Assembly (NCBI RefSeq): GCF_005047355.1
Contig: NZ_SUMC01000006.1
Coordinates: 186,001-250,000, forward strand
Reading direction: 5' to 3'
DNA from: Actinacidiphila oryziradicis
Lineage (GTDB): Bacteria; Actinomycetota; Actinomycetes; Streptomycetales; Streptomycetaceae
DNA: 64,000 nucleotides
A program made the translations under genes and the position numbers. Positions 8,565 to 17,466 of this stretch are shown one piece after another. Every line of letters begins with the position of its first letter. Position 1 is the first letter of the stretch. The notes beneath the pieces were generated by a model, which was not told the origin of the DNA, did not search any database, and saw only the letters and a program-made list of their open reading frames with translations.

Positions 8565-11500
8565 ATGGAGGCCAGCGGTTGGATCGAGCGCATCGTCGCG
8601 CGGTTCGGGGTGGACTGCAAAAAGATCCTGGGCGTGGGGGAGAACGAAGCTGGAATCCGCAGTGCGGTGGAGAGGCTGCTCGATGACGCGGCCCGGGAGT
8701 TCGGATTGCGGCTGAACCTGCATCCCGAGGCGCGAATGCCTGACTTGGGAATCCGGCCCGACTTCGCCGCCAGCATTGGCGAAGACAAGCAACGCATCTT
8801 CGGCTACTTGGAATTGAAGAGTCCCACAAAGAAGGACATCAGCCCCGGTGGTCTGCGCGGCGACGACCGCAAGCAATGGGAAGGAATGGCCCAGCTGACC
8901 AATGTTATCTATACCAATGGACAATCCTGGTTCCTGTACCGGGTTGGCCAGCAGATCGGCTGTGCGGTCTATCTGGAGGGGGACCTGTACCGGGCAGGCG
9001 ACCGGTTGCGCGCTCCGGGTGCGGTGGGGGTTGCTTTCGAGAAACTGTTGCGGGAATTTCTGATCTGGCAGCCCAAGCCGCTCCGAAACGTGCGACAGTT
9101 GGTCAGTTCCGTGGCCCCGCTGTGCCGGCTGCTCCGGGCCCAGGTCTACGACCGGCTCAAAGAGGAGGAGCGGAGCGGGAACGGGGGAAGCGGCGGGAGG
9201 CGCGGGCGGCGTCCGTTCTCTGAACTGGCCGAGGAATGGGAGCATGTTCTGTTCCCCCGTACCGACGAGCGGGATCATCAGACGGCATTTGCTGATCGGT
9301 ATGCGCAAACAATCACGTTTGCCCTTCTGCTTGCGCGCGTCGAAGAAATCTCCCTCACCGGCCGCACCCTGCATGAGGTAGGTGATCTGCTCCGCGCGGA
9401 CCACACCGTCATGGGACGGGCTCTTCAGCTCCTTACCGACGACGTTGGGCAGCATTTTAGGAATAGTCTCGATGTGCTGGTGAGGGTAATAGACGCGGTG
9501 GACTGGGCAGCCATCATCAAACGCGAGCCAGAGGCGCACGTTTACCTCTACCAGCACTTCCTGCAGGAGTACGACCCGGAATTGCGCAAGGCGTCCGGCA
9601 CCTATTACACTCCTGCATCCCTCGTGCACGAGATGGTACGACTTGTCGATGAGGTGCTGCGGCTCAAATTGAACTGTGAGGAGGGATTCGCTGATTCCCA
9701 GGTCTCTATTATCGACCCGGCAATGGGCACGGGAACCTTCCTGAGCGCGATCATCGACCGTGTTGTCAAGCGCAGGTCTGCAGGAGGCAATGACGGTTTC
9801 CGCGCTGAGGCCGTTGAGGAACTCGCCCAGCGCCTGATGGGATTCGAGAAACAGATGGCCGCCTATGCGGTGGCCCAGATGCGCATCGCCCAGACCCTCC
9901 GGGGCCACGACTCGGACATCCGACTCAAGGATCTGCGGCTGCATCTCAACGACACTCTCGCCGACCCCTGGAAGCGCAACACGCTGTTCGGGGGCGCTGC
10001 CTCGGAGGTGCTGCGTCAGGAGACAGAGCTGGCGAATGAGATCAAGCGCGAGCAGCGGGTGACCGTCGTCATCGGGAACCCGCCCTATCGCGAGCGCGCC
10101 CAGGGGGAAGGTGGCTGGATCGAGCAGGGGAGGGAGGGGCACGGCCAGCCGCTGCTTGACGACTTCCGGCTTCGTGGCGCGAACGGTACGCATGAGAACA
10201 AACTGAAGAATCTGTATGTGTACTTCTGGCGCTGGGCCACGTACAAGGTCTTCGAGCAGCATCACCCCGAGCACCAGCAAGGCGTGGTGTGCTTCGTCAC
10301 TACTGCCGGATTTCTGCGCGGGCCTGGTTTCCGGGGTATGCGTGAGTACCTGCGCAGCACGTGTACCGAAGGGTGGATCATCGATCTGACGCCAGAGGAG
10401 AAGTTGCCCCCAGTATTGACCCGGTTCTTCCCCGGCGTCCAGCGGAAGCTCGCTGTGGCGCTGTTCGTGCGGAAGCGCAATGAAGACCCGGGAAAGTCGT
10501 CCCCCGTGCACTACGTCGCTCTTACCGGAAGCCGGGAAGACAAGCTCCGGCAGTTACAGGAGCTGCGTATTGATGGGCCGGGCTGGCGCACGGCACGGCC
10601 GGCCCCGCAATCACCCTTCACCCCGGCTTCCGAGACCGGCTGGGATGACTTTCCGGCGCTTGGGGAACTGATGCCCTGGCAGGAGCCCGGGGTCAAGACG
10701 AACCGCACATGGGTGTATGGCCCGGACCGCGACAAGTTGAGAGAGCGTTGGGATCGTCTTGTGCTTGAGCCCGATCCTGAGGTGAAGCGAGGCCTGTTCA
10801 AAGAGACCCGGGATCTGAAGCTGGGAAGCGTGGTCAAGAAATCACTTCCCAGACAACGTCCGCGTCCGACAACGCTTATGGAGGAGCGGGGAAGGTACCC
10901 GGAGCCAGTCCCTGTCATCCACCGGAGTTTCGACCGGCAGTGGCTTTTGCCCGACAGCCGCGTTATCGATTACCCTCGCCTTAGTTTGTGGGAGGCGGAA
11001 CGGGGCAGTCAGATTTTTGTCATCGAGCAGCACAGTCAGCCCATTAGGTCAGGACCGGCGGTCATCTTCTCCTCGCTCATCCCTGATATGCATTGCTTCA
11101 ACAACAACGGGGGCAGGGTCCTCCCTTTGCAGCATGCGGATGGTTCCCCCAACACGGCCCCGGGCCTGCTTGAGCACCTTGCCAACTCATACGGCGTGAT
11201 GGCTGTCCCGGCAGAGGACCTCCTCTCATACCTAGCCGGGATCACTGCTCACCCGGCCTTCACCCAGCGGTTTACTGAGGATCTCAACTCGCTGGGAGTC
11301 AGAGTCCCGCTTACAGCAGATCGTGAACTGTGGAGCGAAGCCGTTCGTCTGGGGCGGCGAGCCATCTGGGCATCGACCTTCGGCGAGCGCTGCGCCAGTG
11401 AGGAGGAGGGCCGCTCCCGCGGAATCGCTGGAGTGAAGAACAGCGCCGTGCCGTCTATCACGTATCCCACGGGCATCGACCCCGCCGTACTGCCGGACTT

Positions 11501-12047
11501 CCTGGGATACGACTCGGAACGCCAAGCGTTGCTGGTGGGCACTGGTGTCTTTCTGGGAGTCAGCGAACGCATGAGGTACTATGACGTGGGTGGCAGGAAG
11601 GTCCTCGACGGCTGGCTCGCCGTTCGTGGCAGCAGGCCCACCGGACGTATCGGCAGCCCGCTGGACCGCACACGCAGCAAGCGTTGGAAGCCGGAGTGGA
11701 GCACGGAACTTGCCGAGGTCCTCAGTGTGCTGCGGCACCTGACGGAGCTTGAGCCTGCGCAGGCGTCCTTGCTGGAGCGTGTGTTGGAGGGGCCGCTGAT
11801 CGACGTCGCGGAACTGACCCGCCGGGGCGTCCTCGAACCGCCGGGATACACAAAGGGGGCACGGCTGGCCGTGCCCGACGAAGACGTTCTCCCCGGCCTG
11901 GAGGGTCTTCACGGACAGCCGATACCGCCTGTCACGCCGCTGAATCCGGCGCCGCTCGATTCAGCGGTCTCGCCGCCCGCAAGTAGGCGACGTCTCCCCG
12001 TCGCCCCGCCTCGGCACGAACCCGGTAAGCCCCGGCGCGAGGGCTGA
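8565..12047 (+). CDS. Type ISP/IIG-like restriction-modification protein (nuclease + N6-adenine methyltransferase)
   Basis: 1160 aa from ATG 8565, chosen because homology (EASGWIERIVARFG) begins there and a G-rich ribosome site precedes it; the frame is open 21 codons further up. The N-terminus carries a PD-(D/E)xK-like core, RPDFAAS (about 64-70) and GYLELKSP (about 80-87). The methyltransferase part follows, with motif I IIDPAMGTGTFL (about 381-392) and motif IV NPPY (505-508), typical of N6-adenine enzymes. The C-terminal third resembles the target-recognition half of type ISP enzymes (YLAGITAHPAFTQRF). No helicase block is present between nuclease and methylase, unlike LlaGI-type ISP. A class 1 DISARM DrmMI-type methylase is the alternative, because drmC lies just downstream, but on the opposite strand. 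Confidence 0.8.
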   Translation: MEASGWIERIVARFGVDCKKILGVGENEAGIRSAVERLLDDAAREFGLRLNLHPEARMPDLGIRPDFAASIGEDKQRIFGYLELKSPTKKDISPGGLRGDDRKQWEGMAQLTNVIYTNGQSWFLYRVGQQIGCAVYLEGDLYRAGDRLRAPGAVGVAFEKLLREFLIWQPKPLRNVRQLVSSVAPLCRLLRAQVYDRLKEEERSGNGGSGGRRGRRPFSELAEEWEHVLFPRTDERDHQTAFADRYAQTITFALLLARVEEISLTGRTLHEVGDLLRADHTVMGRALQLLTDDVGQHFRNSLDVLVRVIDAVDWAAIIKREPEAHVYLYQHFLQEYDPELRKASGTYYTPASLVHEMVRLVDEVLRLKLNCEEGFADSQVSIIDPAMGTGTFLSAIIDRVVKRRSAGGNDGFRAEAVEELAQRLMGFEKQMAAYAVAQMRIAQTLRGHDSDIRLKDLRLHLNDTLADPWKRNTLFGGAASEVLRQETELANEIKREQRVTVVIGNPPYRERAQGEGGWIEQGREGHGQPLLDDFRLRGANGTHENKLKNLYVYFWRWATYKVFEQHHPEHQQGVVCFVTTAGFLRGPGFRGMREYLRSTCTEGWIIDLTPEEKLPPVLTRFFPGVQRKLAVALFVRKRNEDPGKSSPVHYVALTGSREDKLRQLQELRIDGPGWRTARPAPQSPFTPASETGWDDFPALGELMPWQEPGVKTNRTWVYGPDRDKLRERWDRLVLEPDPEVKRGLFKETRDLKLGSVVKKSLPRQRPRPTTLMEERGRYPEPVPVIHRSFDRQWLLPDSRVIDYPRLSLWEAERGSQIFVIEQHSQPIRSGPAVIFSSLIPDMHCFNNNGGRVLPLQHADGSPNTAPGLLEHLANSYGVMAVPAEDLLSYLAGITAHPAFTQRFTEDLNSLGVRVPLTADRELWSEAVRLGRRAIWASTFGERCASEEEGRSRGIAGVKNSAVPSITYPTGIDPAVLPDFLGYDSERQALLVGTGVFLGVSERMRYYDVGGRKVLDGWLAVRGSRPTGRIGSPLDRTRSKRWKPEWSTELAEVLSVLRHLTELEPAQASLLERVLEGPLIDVAELTRRGVLEPPGYTKGARLAVPDEDVLPGLEGLHGQPIPPVTPLNPAPLDSAVSPPASRRRLPVAPPRHEPGKPRREG

Positions 12048-12091
12048 CACAGTCAGATCGTTCCGTCGGCCTGGCGCGGCCCAGGATGTGA

Positions 12092-12114
12092 ACGATCACG
12101 AAATTCGTGATCGT
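12092..12114. repeat. Perfect 23-bp inverted repeat between convergent genes
   Basis: Arms of 11 bp (ACGATCACGAA and its exact complement) flank a single A. It can fold as a 9-bp stem with an AAATT loop, so a bidirectional terminator for the methyltransferase gene and drmC is possible. The low GC and perfect symmetry also fit a dimeric regulator or recombinase site. Nothing else lies in this 180-bp gap. Confidence 0.5.
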
Positions 12115-12230
12115 CGACACCTGATCAAGCCAACATAGCGAGTTCGTGTTCAGTAGAGGGGCGAGCAAGACGCGGTAGGGCGGACAGCCCAGGGCTTGTT
12201 CGCACGGGGCACCAGGCGTTTCGGTTTTCT

Positions 12231-13061
12231 CTAGGGCTTCCTGGCCCAGGGCAGCCGGACCAGGGGGCTGTCGTCTGAGTGCATTAAGGCCTTGAAGTGA
12301 TCGACGAGGTTAGCGACGGCGGTGGGGTCGCGGATGACAGCGCCGATCTCCAGGTTGTCGTTGTATGCGTTGTCGGTGAGATTTGCGCTGCCGAGCAGGA
12401 CGGTTCCCCGGTCGGCGGCGATGACCTTGGCGTGCATGCTGCCGCGCTGGCCGCCAGGGCCGCGCCGCTCGTCATTGGCCCATTGCCACAGGTGTACATC
12501 TGCGTGGAAGCGCAGTTCGTGGAACGCGTTGCGCCCGTCGATCTCTCCATACAACTTGCCGCCGGCGCAGCGCGCGGTCTCCAGAACCAGATCCACACTC
12601 ACACCGCGGTCTGCGGCAGCTCTGATCTCGTTGACGATCTCTTGGATACCGAATGCGGCGTAACTGGTGACCAGGAGCGTGCTGGTGGCGCTTCGGATGA
12701 CCTCGATCGCGACGGATGCGGTGAGCCTGACCGGGACGGTGTCACTTATGGGGCCGGAGACGGCGATGTCGACATGGTGGGAGGCGAGGTCTTGCTCGTA
12801 CCGGTTGCTGACAGCTTCCAGGGCCAGGGCCAGCGCCGTGCCGGGCAACTGCGGATCTGTTGCCGTCCAGGAAGACAGCAGCAGGGCAGCGCGCGGCCCG
12901 AGGTCTGCGCCCGGGTGCGCGGCGATGAGACGGGACTCGGTGAGTTCGTCGGGGGCGTCAGTGGTGCGCAGGACGCGGATCCAGGCCGTGAGGTGAGTCC
13001 CCGGGAGGCTAGCGACGAGTCCAGAGAGCACTTCGGACAGGAGACACAGCCCGGCTGGCAT
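12231..13061 (-). CDS. drmC: DISARM-type phospholipase-D-like protein DrmC
   Basis: 276 aa. The C-terminal half has one complete PLD/HKD signature, MHAKVIAADRGTVLLGSANL (about 211-230), followed by NLEIGAVI. The first half has the DrmC-type helical lead (LPGTHLTAWI) and the LLVTSYA strand that starts the PLD fold. It lies 9 bp after the stop of a drmB tail, the usual drmB-drmC order. In DISARM systems DrmC accompanies the DrmA helicase, DrmB (DUF1998) and a methylase, and is often dispensable. Here drmA and most of drmB are missing. It may be an evolutionary orphan, or work with the neighbouring nuclease-like genes. Confidence 0.8.
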   Translation of the reverse strand: MPAGLCLLSEVLSGLVASLPGTHLTAWIRVLRTTDAPDELTESRLIAAHPGADLGPRAALLLSSWTATDPQLPGTALALALEAVSNRYEQDLASHHVDIAVSGPISDTVPVRLTASVAIEVIRSATSTLLVTSYAAFGIQEIVNEIRAAADRGVSVDLVLETARCAGGKLYGEIDGRNAFHELRFHADVHLWQWANDERRGPGGQRGSMHAKVIAADRGTVLLGSANLTDNAYNDNLEIGAVIRDPTAVANLVDHFKALMHSDDSPLVRLPWARKP

Positions 13062-13070
13062 TGTTGCCGG

Positions 13071-13300
13071 TCATGTCGTAAAGAATCCGCCCGGTCGGCC
13101 GCTGAATGTCTCAACGAGCAGTTCGCGGTCCAGGAAGTGGTTGCCCCGTTCGCAGGACGTTTCCGCAGCGAACAGGCAGGCGTGACAGGCGGCACCGTGC
13201 AGGCGGCCGTGGGCGACCGCGTCGAGCGTGCCGATCTGTGCGCCGGTCGGCTCGGTCGCGATCGCGGAGGTGAACTGCTTCGCCGTCAGTCCGGCAAGCT
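13071..13300 (-). pseudogene. drmB C-terminal remnant (DUF1998)
   Basis: The minus-strand frame ending at 13071 carries LHGAACHACLFAAETSCERG and NHFLDRELLVETF, the cysteine-rich zinc-binding C-terminus of DrmB/DUF1998 proteins. Only about 50-75 residues are recognisable. The frame stays open to 13454, but that upstream part is basic, low-complexity and not DrmB-like. The rest of the gene (normally over 550 aa) is lost and replaced by the divergent gene at 13466. Confidence 0.7.
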
Positions 13301-13465
13301 TGACGGTCTCAGCCTGAAGGTTGCTTGACCGACGCCGCGTTGCCGCTCGAAATACGCGTCTCCGGAGCCCTTGCCCTCGTCTACGGCATACCTGCACCGC
13401 CCGCGCCCCCGACCTCATCACTGCATCGGAACTGGTGTTGACAACGGTGGCCATAGGATCCTTGG

Positions 13466-14974
13466 GTGGCCTACGTCATTGTGCTCGATGCTGTTGCACT
13501 CGATGAGATGGACGACGAGTTGAGTCTGGAACTGTCGTTCACCAAGACGGTCCCCGATGCGCTCCGGCCGCCGACTCCGTCGCCGGAGATCACCTTGATG
13601 TTCGCCCGCCTTGGGGGTACCCGAGGTGAGTACGTACTGCGGTGGCTCGGCGTCGTCAGGGACGCATGGGGCGACAAGGTGGCGACGCGGGACAGGCGCA
13701 TCAAGATCGAGCCTTTGCGTCAGTGTCCTGGACCCATCAGCGGCACCAAGCTGCTCGGCGTCCTTGGCGATCAGGTCTCCACCGCCTTGTCGGGCGCGCT
13801 GCGTGTGGAGGCCACGATTCTTCTGCCGGAACACGAGAAGGCCGTACTCTCAGCGCTCCGCGGACTGCACCCCGCACTGCCGAAACTGCTCGACTGGCTG
13901 TCGGCCGTCGCCGAGCCGGACTTGCTGGACAGCTCGCGCCCGGAGGACCGATCGTGGCAAGAGCAGCAGGACGCGGCTCGCGCCGCGCTCAGCATCGGAC
14001 ACATTCCCCCGTCTCGGCTCGCCGCGTGGCGACGGCCCGCCCGTCCTGACGCCCCTTACCTCTCCGGGATCATCCGGGATCCAAGCGAGCAGAGTCTCAT
14101 TGAGTACGACACCCAGAATTCCGTACCAGGGGCACGTGTCTTCTCCGCTTGGAGCGAGGAACGGCTTCAGGCCCTCGGTAGCGAGTTCCGCTGCGACATC
14201 CACGTCTTCGAGCATCAGGGCCGCCGTGTCGAGGTGGCCAACGTCAACGCTACAACCGTCGAGAGGCGGCTCGGCACGGACCTGATCTACTATCACGAGG
14301 CGACCCAGAGCTGTGTCCTCGTGCAGTACAAGCGCCTCTCGCCGTATGCCGGCGAGAGATGGATCTACATCGACGATCAGTTGCGCGACCAGCTTGATCG
14401 TCTTGAGGCTGTCAGCGAACTGAGCCGGGAACCCAAAGCACCCCACGAATGGCGGCTCGGCAGGGACCCCTGCTTTCTTAAACTCGCCTACTGGCCCAGA
14501 GACGACAAGGTCGCCCCCGGGCCCGCTCCCGGCATGTATCTGCCACTGTCCTATATCCGGCTCCTGCTCGACGACGACTGCACACTCGGGCCTATGGATG
14601 GGCGGCGGCTTGGCTACGGATATGTCGATAGGTACCTGGTAAATACCCAGTTCGTCGAACTCATTCAGCACGGCCTGGCAGGAACAGTGGGCACGTCCCT
14701 CGACCAGTTGCTTACTCTGGGCGAGGAACGAGCCCAAGAGGGTTATGCGGTCGCCATCGCTGTAGAGCACGCCACCGCTCCCGTACGCGAGTCGGTTAGG
14801 GAGCGCGAAAAGATCAACCGCCAGCGCGGTAAGGCGAAGAAAGCCGCAGGCCGACGTCGCTCCAAGCCTCAGCCACCTGTTGCACCTGGCGCTTCATCTG
14901 ATGCGGAACAAGGCGTGCTTTTTGTAGTTGACGATGAAACGGAGGCGCCACGTTCGAGCCGAAGGCGGTCGTGA
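13466..14974 (+). CDS. Uncharacterised protein with QxK-type nuclease signature
   Basis: 502 aa from GTG 13466. I do not recognise the family. Residues 1-100 are beta-rich (ELSFTKTVPD, ITLMFARLGG). In the second half, LIEYDTQNSVPGARVFSAW leads to a probable nuclease core: GTDLIYYHEATQSCVLVQYK has the aspartate and the QxK spacing of PD-(D/E)xK enzymes with Q in place of E, as in Mrr-like proteins. The last 70 residues are lysine/arginine-rich (KINRQRGKAKKAAGRRRSK), a likely nucleic-acid-binding tail. It is a single gene, divergent from the drmB remnant and adjacent to drmC. I infer a DNA- or RNA-targeting effector of the island. Confidence 0.65.
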   Translation: MAYVIVLDAVALDEMDDELSLELSFTKTVPDALRPPTPSPEITLMFARLGGTRGEYVLRWLGVVRDAWGDKVATRDRRIKIEPLRQCPGPISGTKLLGVLGDQVSTALSGALRVEATILLPEHEKAVLSALRGLHPALPKLLDWLSAVAEPDLLDSSRPEDRSWQEQQDAARAALSIGHIPPSRLAAWRRPARPDAPYLSGIIRDPSEQSLIEYDTQNSVPGARVFSAWSEERLQALGSEFRCDIHVFEHQGRRVEVANVNATTVERRLGTDLIYYHEATQSCVLVQYKRLSPYAGERWIYIDDQLRDQLDRLEAVSELSREPKAPHEWRLGRDPCFLKLAYWPRDDKVAPGPAPGMYLPLSYIRLLLDDDCTLGPMDGRRLGYGYVDRYLVNTQFVELIQHGLAGTVGTSLDQLLTLGEERAQEGYAVAIAVEHATAPVRESVREREKINRQRGKAKKAAGRRRSKPQPPVAPGASSDAEQGVLFVVDDETEAPRSSRRRS

Positions 14975-15124
14975 GGGTGGCGAGTACGGAGACAACCTGT
15001 CCGCCTTGTCGAGTGCTCATTCCTCGTGGATCGCGAGGCTCACGATGGCCGTGGCTCACCATCGCCAACGATGCTGCGGTCGCCCCGCCGCCAGGTATCG
15101 CCTGGCGGCGGGGTCGGCGTCCGG

Positions 15125-15331
15125 TCAGCGACTCGCCGCGTGCGAGACGAACGCTGTCCAGGCGGTGGGCGAGAGGGCGAGCTGCGGGCCCTGCTTGTCC
15201 TTGGAGTCCCGGACGTGGACAACACCAGGGCAGATGGCGGCCTCAACACATGCACCGCCTTCACCACTGCTGTAGCTGCTCTTGAACCAAGTGAGTTCTG
15301 ATGAGCCGTGTGCGGGTTTCTCGATGTTCAT
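15125..15331 (-). CDS. DUF397 protein
   Basis: 68 aa. The family signature is clear: LTWFKSSYSSGEGGACVEAA, VHVRDSKD, then a C-terminal W.AFV segment. DUF397 proteins are small partners of Scr1/DUF5753 regulators; in S. coelicolor such pairs (for example at whiJ) influence development. The ATG overlaps the stop of the upstream regulator by 4 bp, so both are made from one transcript. The exact role is not known: antitoxin-like or ligand for the regulator. Confidence 0.9.
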   Translation of the reverse strand: MNIEKPAHGSSELTWFKSSYSSGEGGACVEAAICPGVVHVRDSKDKQGPQLALSPTAWTAFVSHAASR

Positions 15332-16236
15332 CGCTCTCCCAGCATCTTCTCAATCAGGGTCAGGGACTCCCGAGGGGTGAGAGCCTGGGCCCGGATACTG
15401 CTGTACCGTGCGGCCAGGATACGGACCTCTTCCGGGCCAGTGACCAGGCGACTGATGTTCTGTACCTCCAGGTACGCCACCTGTTGCCGCCCCTTGGGCG
15501 TGAGAAGGATGAAGGGTCCGCCCAGACTCGGGTGCTCCTCACGATCCATCGGCATTACCTGAAGTTCCGTGCTCCGGAGCTTGCCGAAGCGGAGAAGCTG
15601 CTCCAGCTGCCCCTGATGTGCGTCCCAGCCGCCGATGGGCCGACGGAGGACGGATTCCTCAATGGTGAAGGTCGCCAGTGGAGCGGGCCAGCGGGTCAGG
15701 ATCTCCTGACGAGCCAGCCGCGCCGACACCCGCTGTTCGATGGTCTCCTCGTCCAACAGCGGCTGACGGCTGGCGAACACAGTCCGTGCATGCCCTTCGG
15801 TCTGCAGCAGCCCAGGTAAAGCCAGCGTGCTGTAATCGTGAAGCTCAACCGCCTCCGCTTCCAACCGCGCGTAGTCCCGGAACCATGCCGGGTGCTTTAC
15901 CCGCGCCCGAGCCTTGGCCCGCACTACGTCGTCTTTCGCGGCCTTCAACAGCCCGCCCGCACCCAAAAGTTCATCCGCCGTGTCTAGGAACTCCGGCAGA
16001 GGCGTGCGCCGCCCGCGCTCCACCGACCCGATCTGGTCCTCGCCGTACCCGAGTCGGTCGCCCAACTCCTTTTGTGTCAGGCCCGCCCGCTCCCGCAGTA
16101 GCTTCACCTGCTTCCCGATGGCCCGGAAGAGATCCGTCGCGCCATCGGCGTCCTCGGGCGGCTCCGGACGTCGTTCCCCGTCCCGGCCCCGGCCCTGGTC
16201 CTCCCGGCCGCCGCCTCCGCCCGCACCCATCACCAT
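15328..16236 (-). CDS. Scr1-family XRE regulator (HTH + DUF5753)
   Basis: 302 aa. After a Gly/Arg/Glu-rich lead (1-35) comes an XRE helix-turn-helix at about 40-95 (KLLRERAGLTQKELGDRLGY, SVERGRR). The DUF5753 effector domain follows, with ALPGLLQTEGHARTVF and VEERVSARLARQ-like helices. The gene is first of a two-gene unit with DUF397 and diverges from an RsbW-like ATPase gene 142 bp away. This triad is a recurrent Streptomyces regulatory set. An in-frame ATG two codons in (16230) is an alternative start. Confidence 0.9.
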   Translation of the reverse strand: MVMGAGGGGGREDQGRGRDGERRPEPPEDADGATDLFRAIGKQVKLLRERAGLTQKELGDRLGYGEDQIGSVERGRRTPLPEFLDTADELLGAGGLLKAAKDDVVRAKARARVKHPAWFRDYARLEAEAVELHDYSTLALPGLLQTEGHARTVFASRQPLLDEETIEQRVSARLARQEILTRWPAPLATFTIEESVLRRPIGGWDAHQGQLEQLLRFGKLRSTELQVMPMDREEHPSLGGPFILLTPKGRQQVAYLEVQNISRLVTGPEEVRILAARYSSIRAQALTPRESLTLIEKMLGER

Positions 16237-16378
16237 GCGTCCACCGCTTCATACGTCCGCCCGTGTACCCGGTTACGTCCGCCGGGCCGGACTGTCAACC
16301 ATCCGCACCCGTACGCCTACGCTCCGTACCGGGTCATTCTCTGGTCAGGCTACGCCCGGGACGGCCACACTCGGTGAC

Positions 16379-16828
16379 ATGAAGTCCGAAATCGCCCTTC
16401 CAGTGACCACGTTCAGCCAGCAGTTCAGCTCGACTCGCCGTGGCGCGCACCTCGCCCGCGTCGCCACCACCCACCAACTCACGGCCTGGGGCTGGCCGCG
16501 CGACAGCGAGACGTCCCACACCGCCGCGCTCCTCATCGCCGAGCTGGCCGCGAACGCCGCCCGGCACGGGCGCCTACCCGGCCGGGGCTTCAGGCTCCGC
16601 CTCACTATCGTCCCGAGCCCGGCGGTCCTCCGGATCGAGGTCTCGGACTCGCGCGGCGAGAAGCCCCCCGTGCCGGCGGAAGCTGGGGAGCCTGCCCCGG
16701 ACGCCGAGTCCGGCAGGGGCTTGCTCCTCGTCGAGGCGCTCGCCTCCCGTTGGGGCACCGAGCCTCGTCACCCCTCCGGCAAGACCGTCTGGGTCGAACT
16801 CGATCTCGCCTCGGTCTCATCTGCCTGA
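16379..16828 (+). CDS. RsbW-like ATP-binding anti-sigma type protein
   Basis: 149 aa from ATG 16379; the frame is open far upstream, but that part is the antisense of the XRE gene. GHKL ATPase motifs are present: N-box AELAANAARHG, G1-like IEVSDSRGEKPPV, and G2 GRGLLLVEALASRWG. Single-domain HATPase_c proteins of this size are serine kinases or anti-sigma factors acting on anti-anti-sigma proteins, and in Streptomyces they commonly sit beside Scr1/DUF397 pairs. No cognate sigma factor is in the window. Confidence 0.88.
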   Translation: MKSEIALPVTTFSQQFSSTRRGAHLARVATTHQLTAWGWPRDSETSHTAALLIAELAANAARHGRLPGRGFRLRLTIVPSPAVLRIEVSDSRGEKPPVPAEAGEPAPDAESGRGLLLVEALASRWGTEPRHPSGKTVWVELDLASVSSA

Positions 16829-16884
16829 TGCCTGGGGGCGTGTGCGTCTGGATCGCGCCACGAAGCACCTGCTACGTCTCGGAG

Positions 16885-17466
16885 TCAGCCGGAGTGACCG
16901 GCTCTGAATGCCCGGAGCGGGCCGTCGATCTCGGTGAAGTAGGTGTGGCAGGCGGGGGGAAGGTAGTTGCGCCAGTCCTCTCCCGAGGCGACGCGGCGTC
17001 GGATCTCGGTTGTCGTCAGTACGTCGGCGCCCAGGTCGCTGAAGATGTGAACGCGTTCGCCTCGCGCGAGCCAGAGGTCGGCCTTCACTCGCTCGAAGTC
17101 GTCCTTCGCCGTGAGGCAGATGATCCGGTTCGGCGGGTAGAAGTCGGCGGCGAGGTTCCAGCCGATGTCGTGGCGCGGTGCCACCGACACCGTCACCTGG
17201 TCCTGGAGGCCGTACTCCGCGAGGCCGAGCCGCATGAGGGTGGCCCGTTCCCAGGGGGTGAAGGGGTTGCGGTGCGGCTGGTAGGCCTCGTGGGAGTGCC
17301 GGCCGTACTCGCCCTCGGACTGCCAGCCGAAGTGGGCAGTCAGCATGGCTGCGTGGGGGAGGTGCAGGCGCTCGATGCTGTGCCGGAGGATGTGGAAGTG
17401 GCCGATGTGCGGCGGCTGGAAGCGGCCCGTCCAGACGGCGTAGGTGTCCTTGCTGATCGGTTCCAT
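16885..17466 (-). CDS. NMN adenylyltransferase-like nucleotidyltransferase
   Basis: 193 aa from ATG 17466; longer readings are out of register with the family. The N-terminal GRFQPPHIGHFHILRHSI carries the HxGH nucleotidyltransferase motif, and the C-terminus has TTTEIRRRVASGEDW, equivalent to the ISxTxIR motif. Both are needed to bind ATP and transfer AMP or CMP. Archaeal-type NMNAT and ADP-ribose-related cytidylyltransferases share this layout, so the substrate could be NMN or another phospho-compound. The start overlaps the stop of the phosphatase-hydrolase gene by one base (TGATG). It forms an operon with that gene and with a Nudix gene, all acting on phosphorylated or nucleotide substrates. 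Confidence 0.8.
   Translation of the reverse strand: MEPISKDTYAVWTGRFQPPHIGHFHILRHSIERLHLPHAAMLTAHFGWQSEGEYGRHSHEAYQPHRNPFTPWERATLMRLGLAEYGLQDQVTVSVAPRHDIGWNLAADFYPPNRIICLTAKDDFERVKADLWLARGERVHIFSDLGADVLTTTEIRRRVASGEDWRNYLPPACHTYFTEIDGPLRAFRAGHSG

Noticed and set aside
8289..10511. 740-aa minus-strand open frame
   Set aside because: It is the antisense of the methyltransferase gene; composition is His/Arg/Pro-rich without domains, typical of GC-rich shadows.
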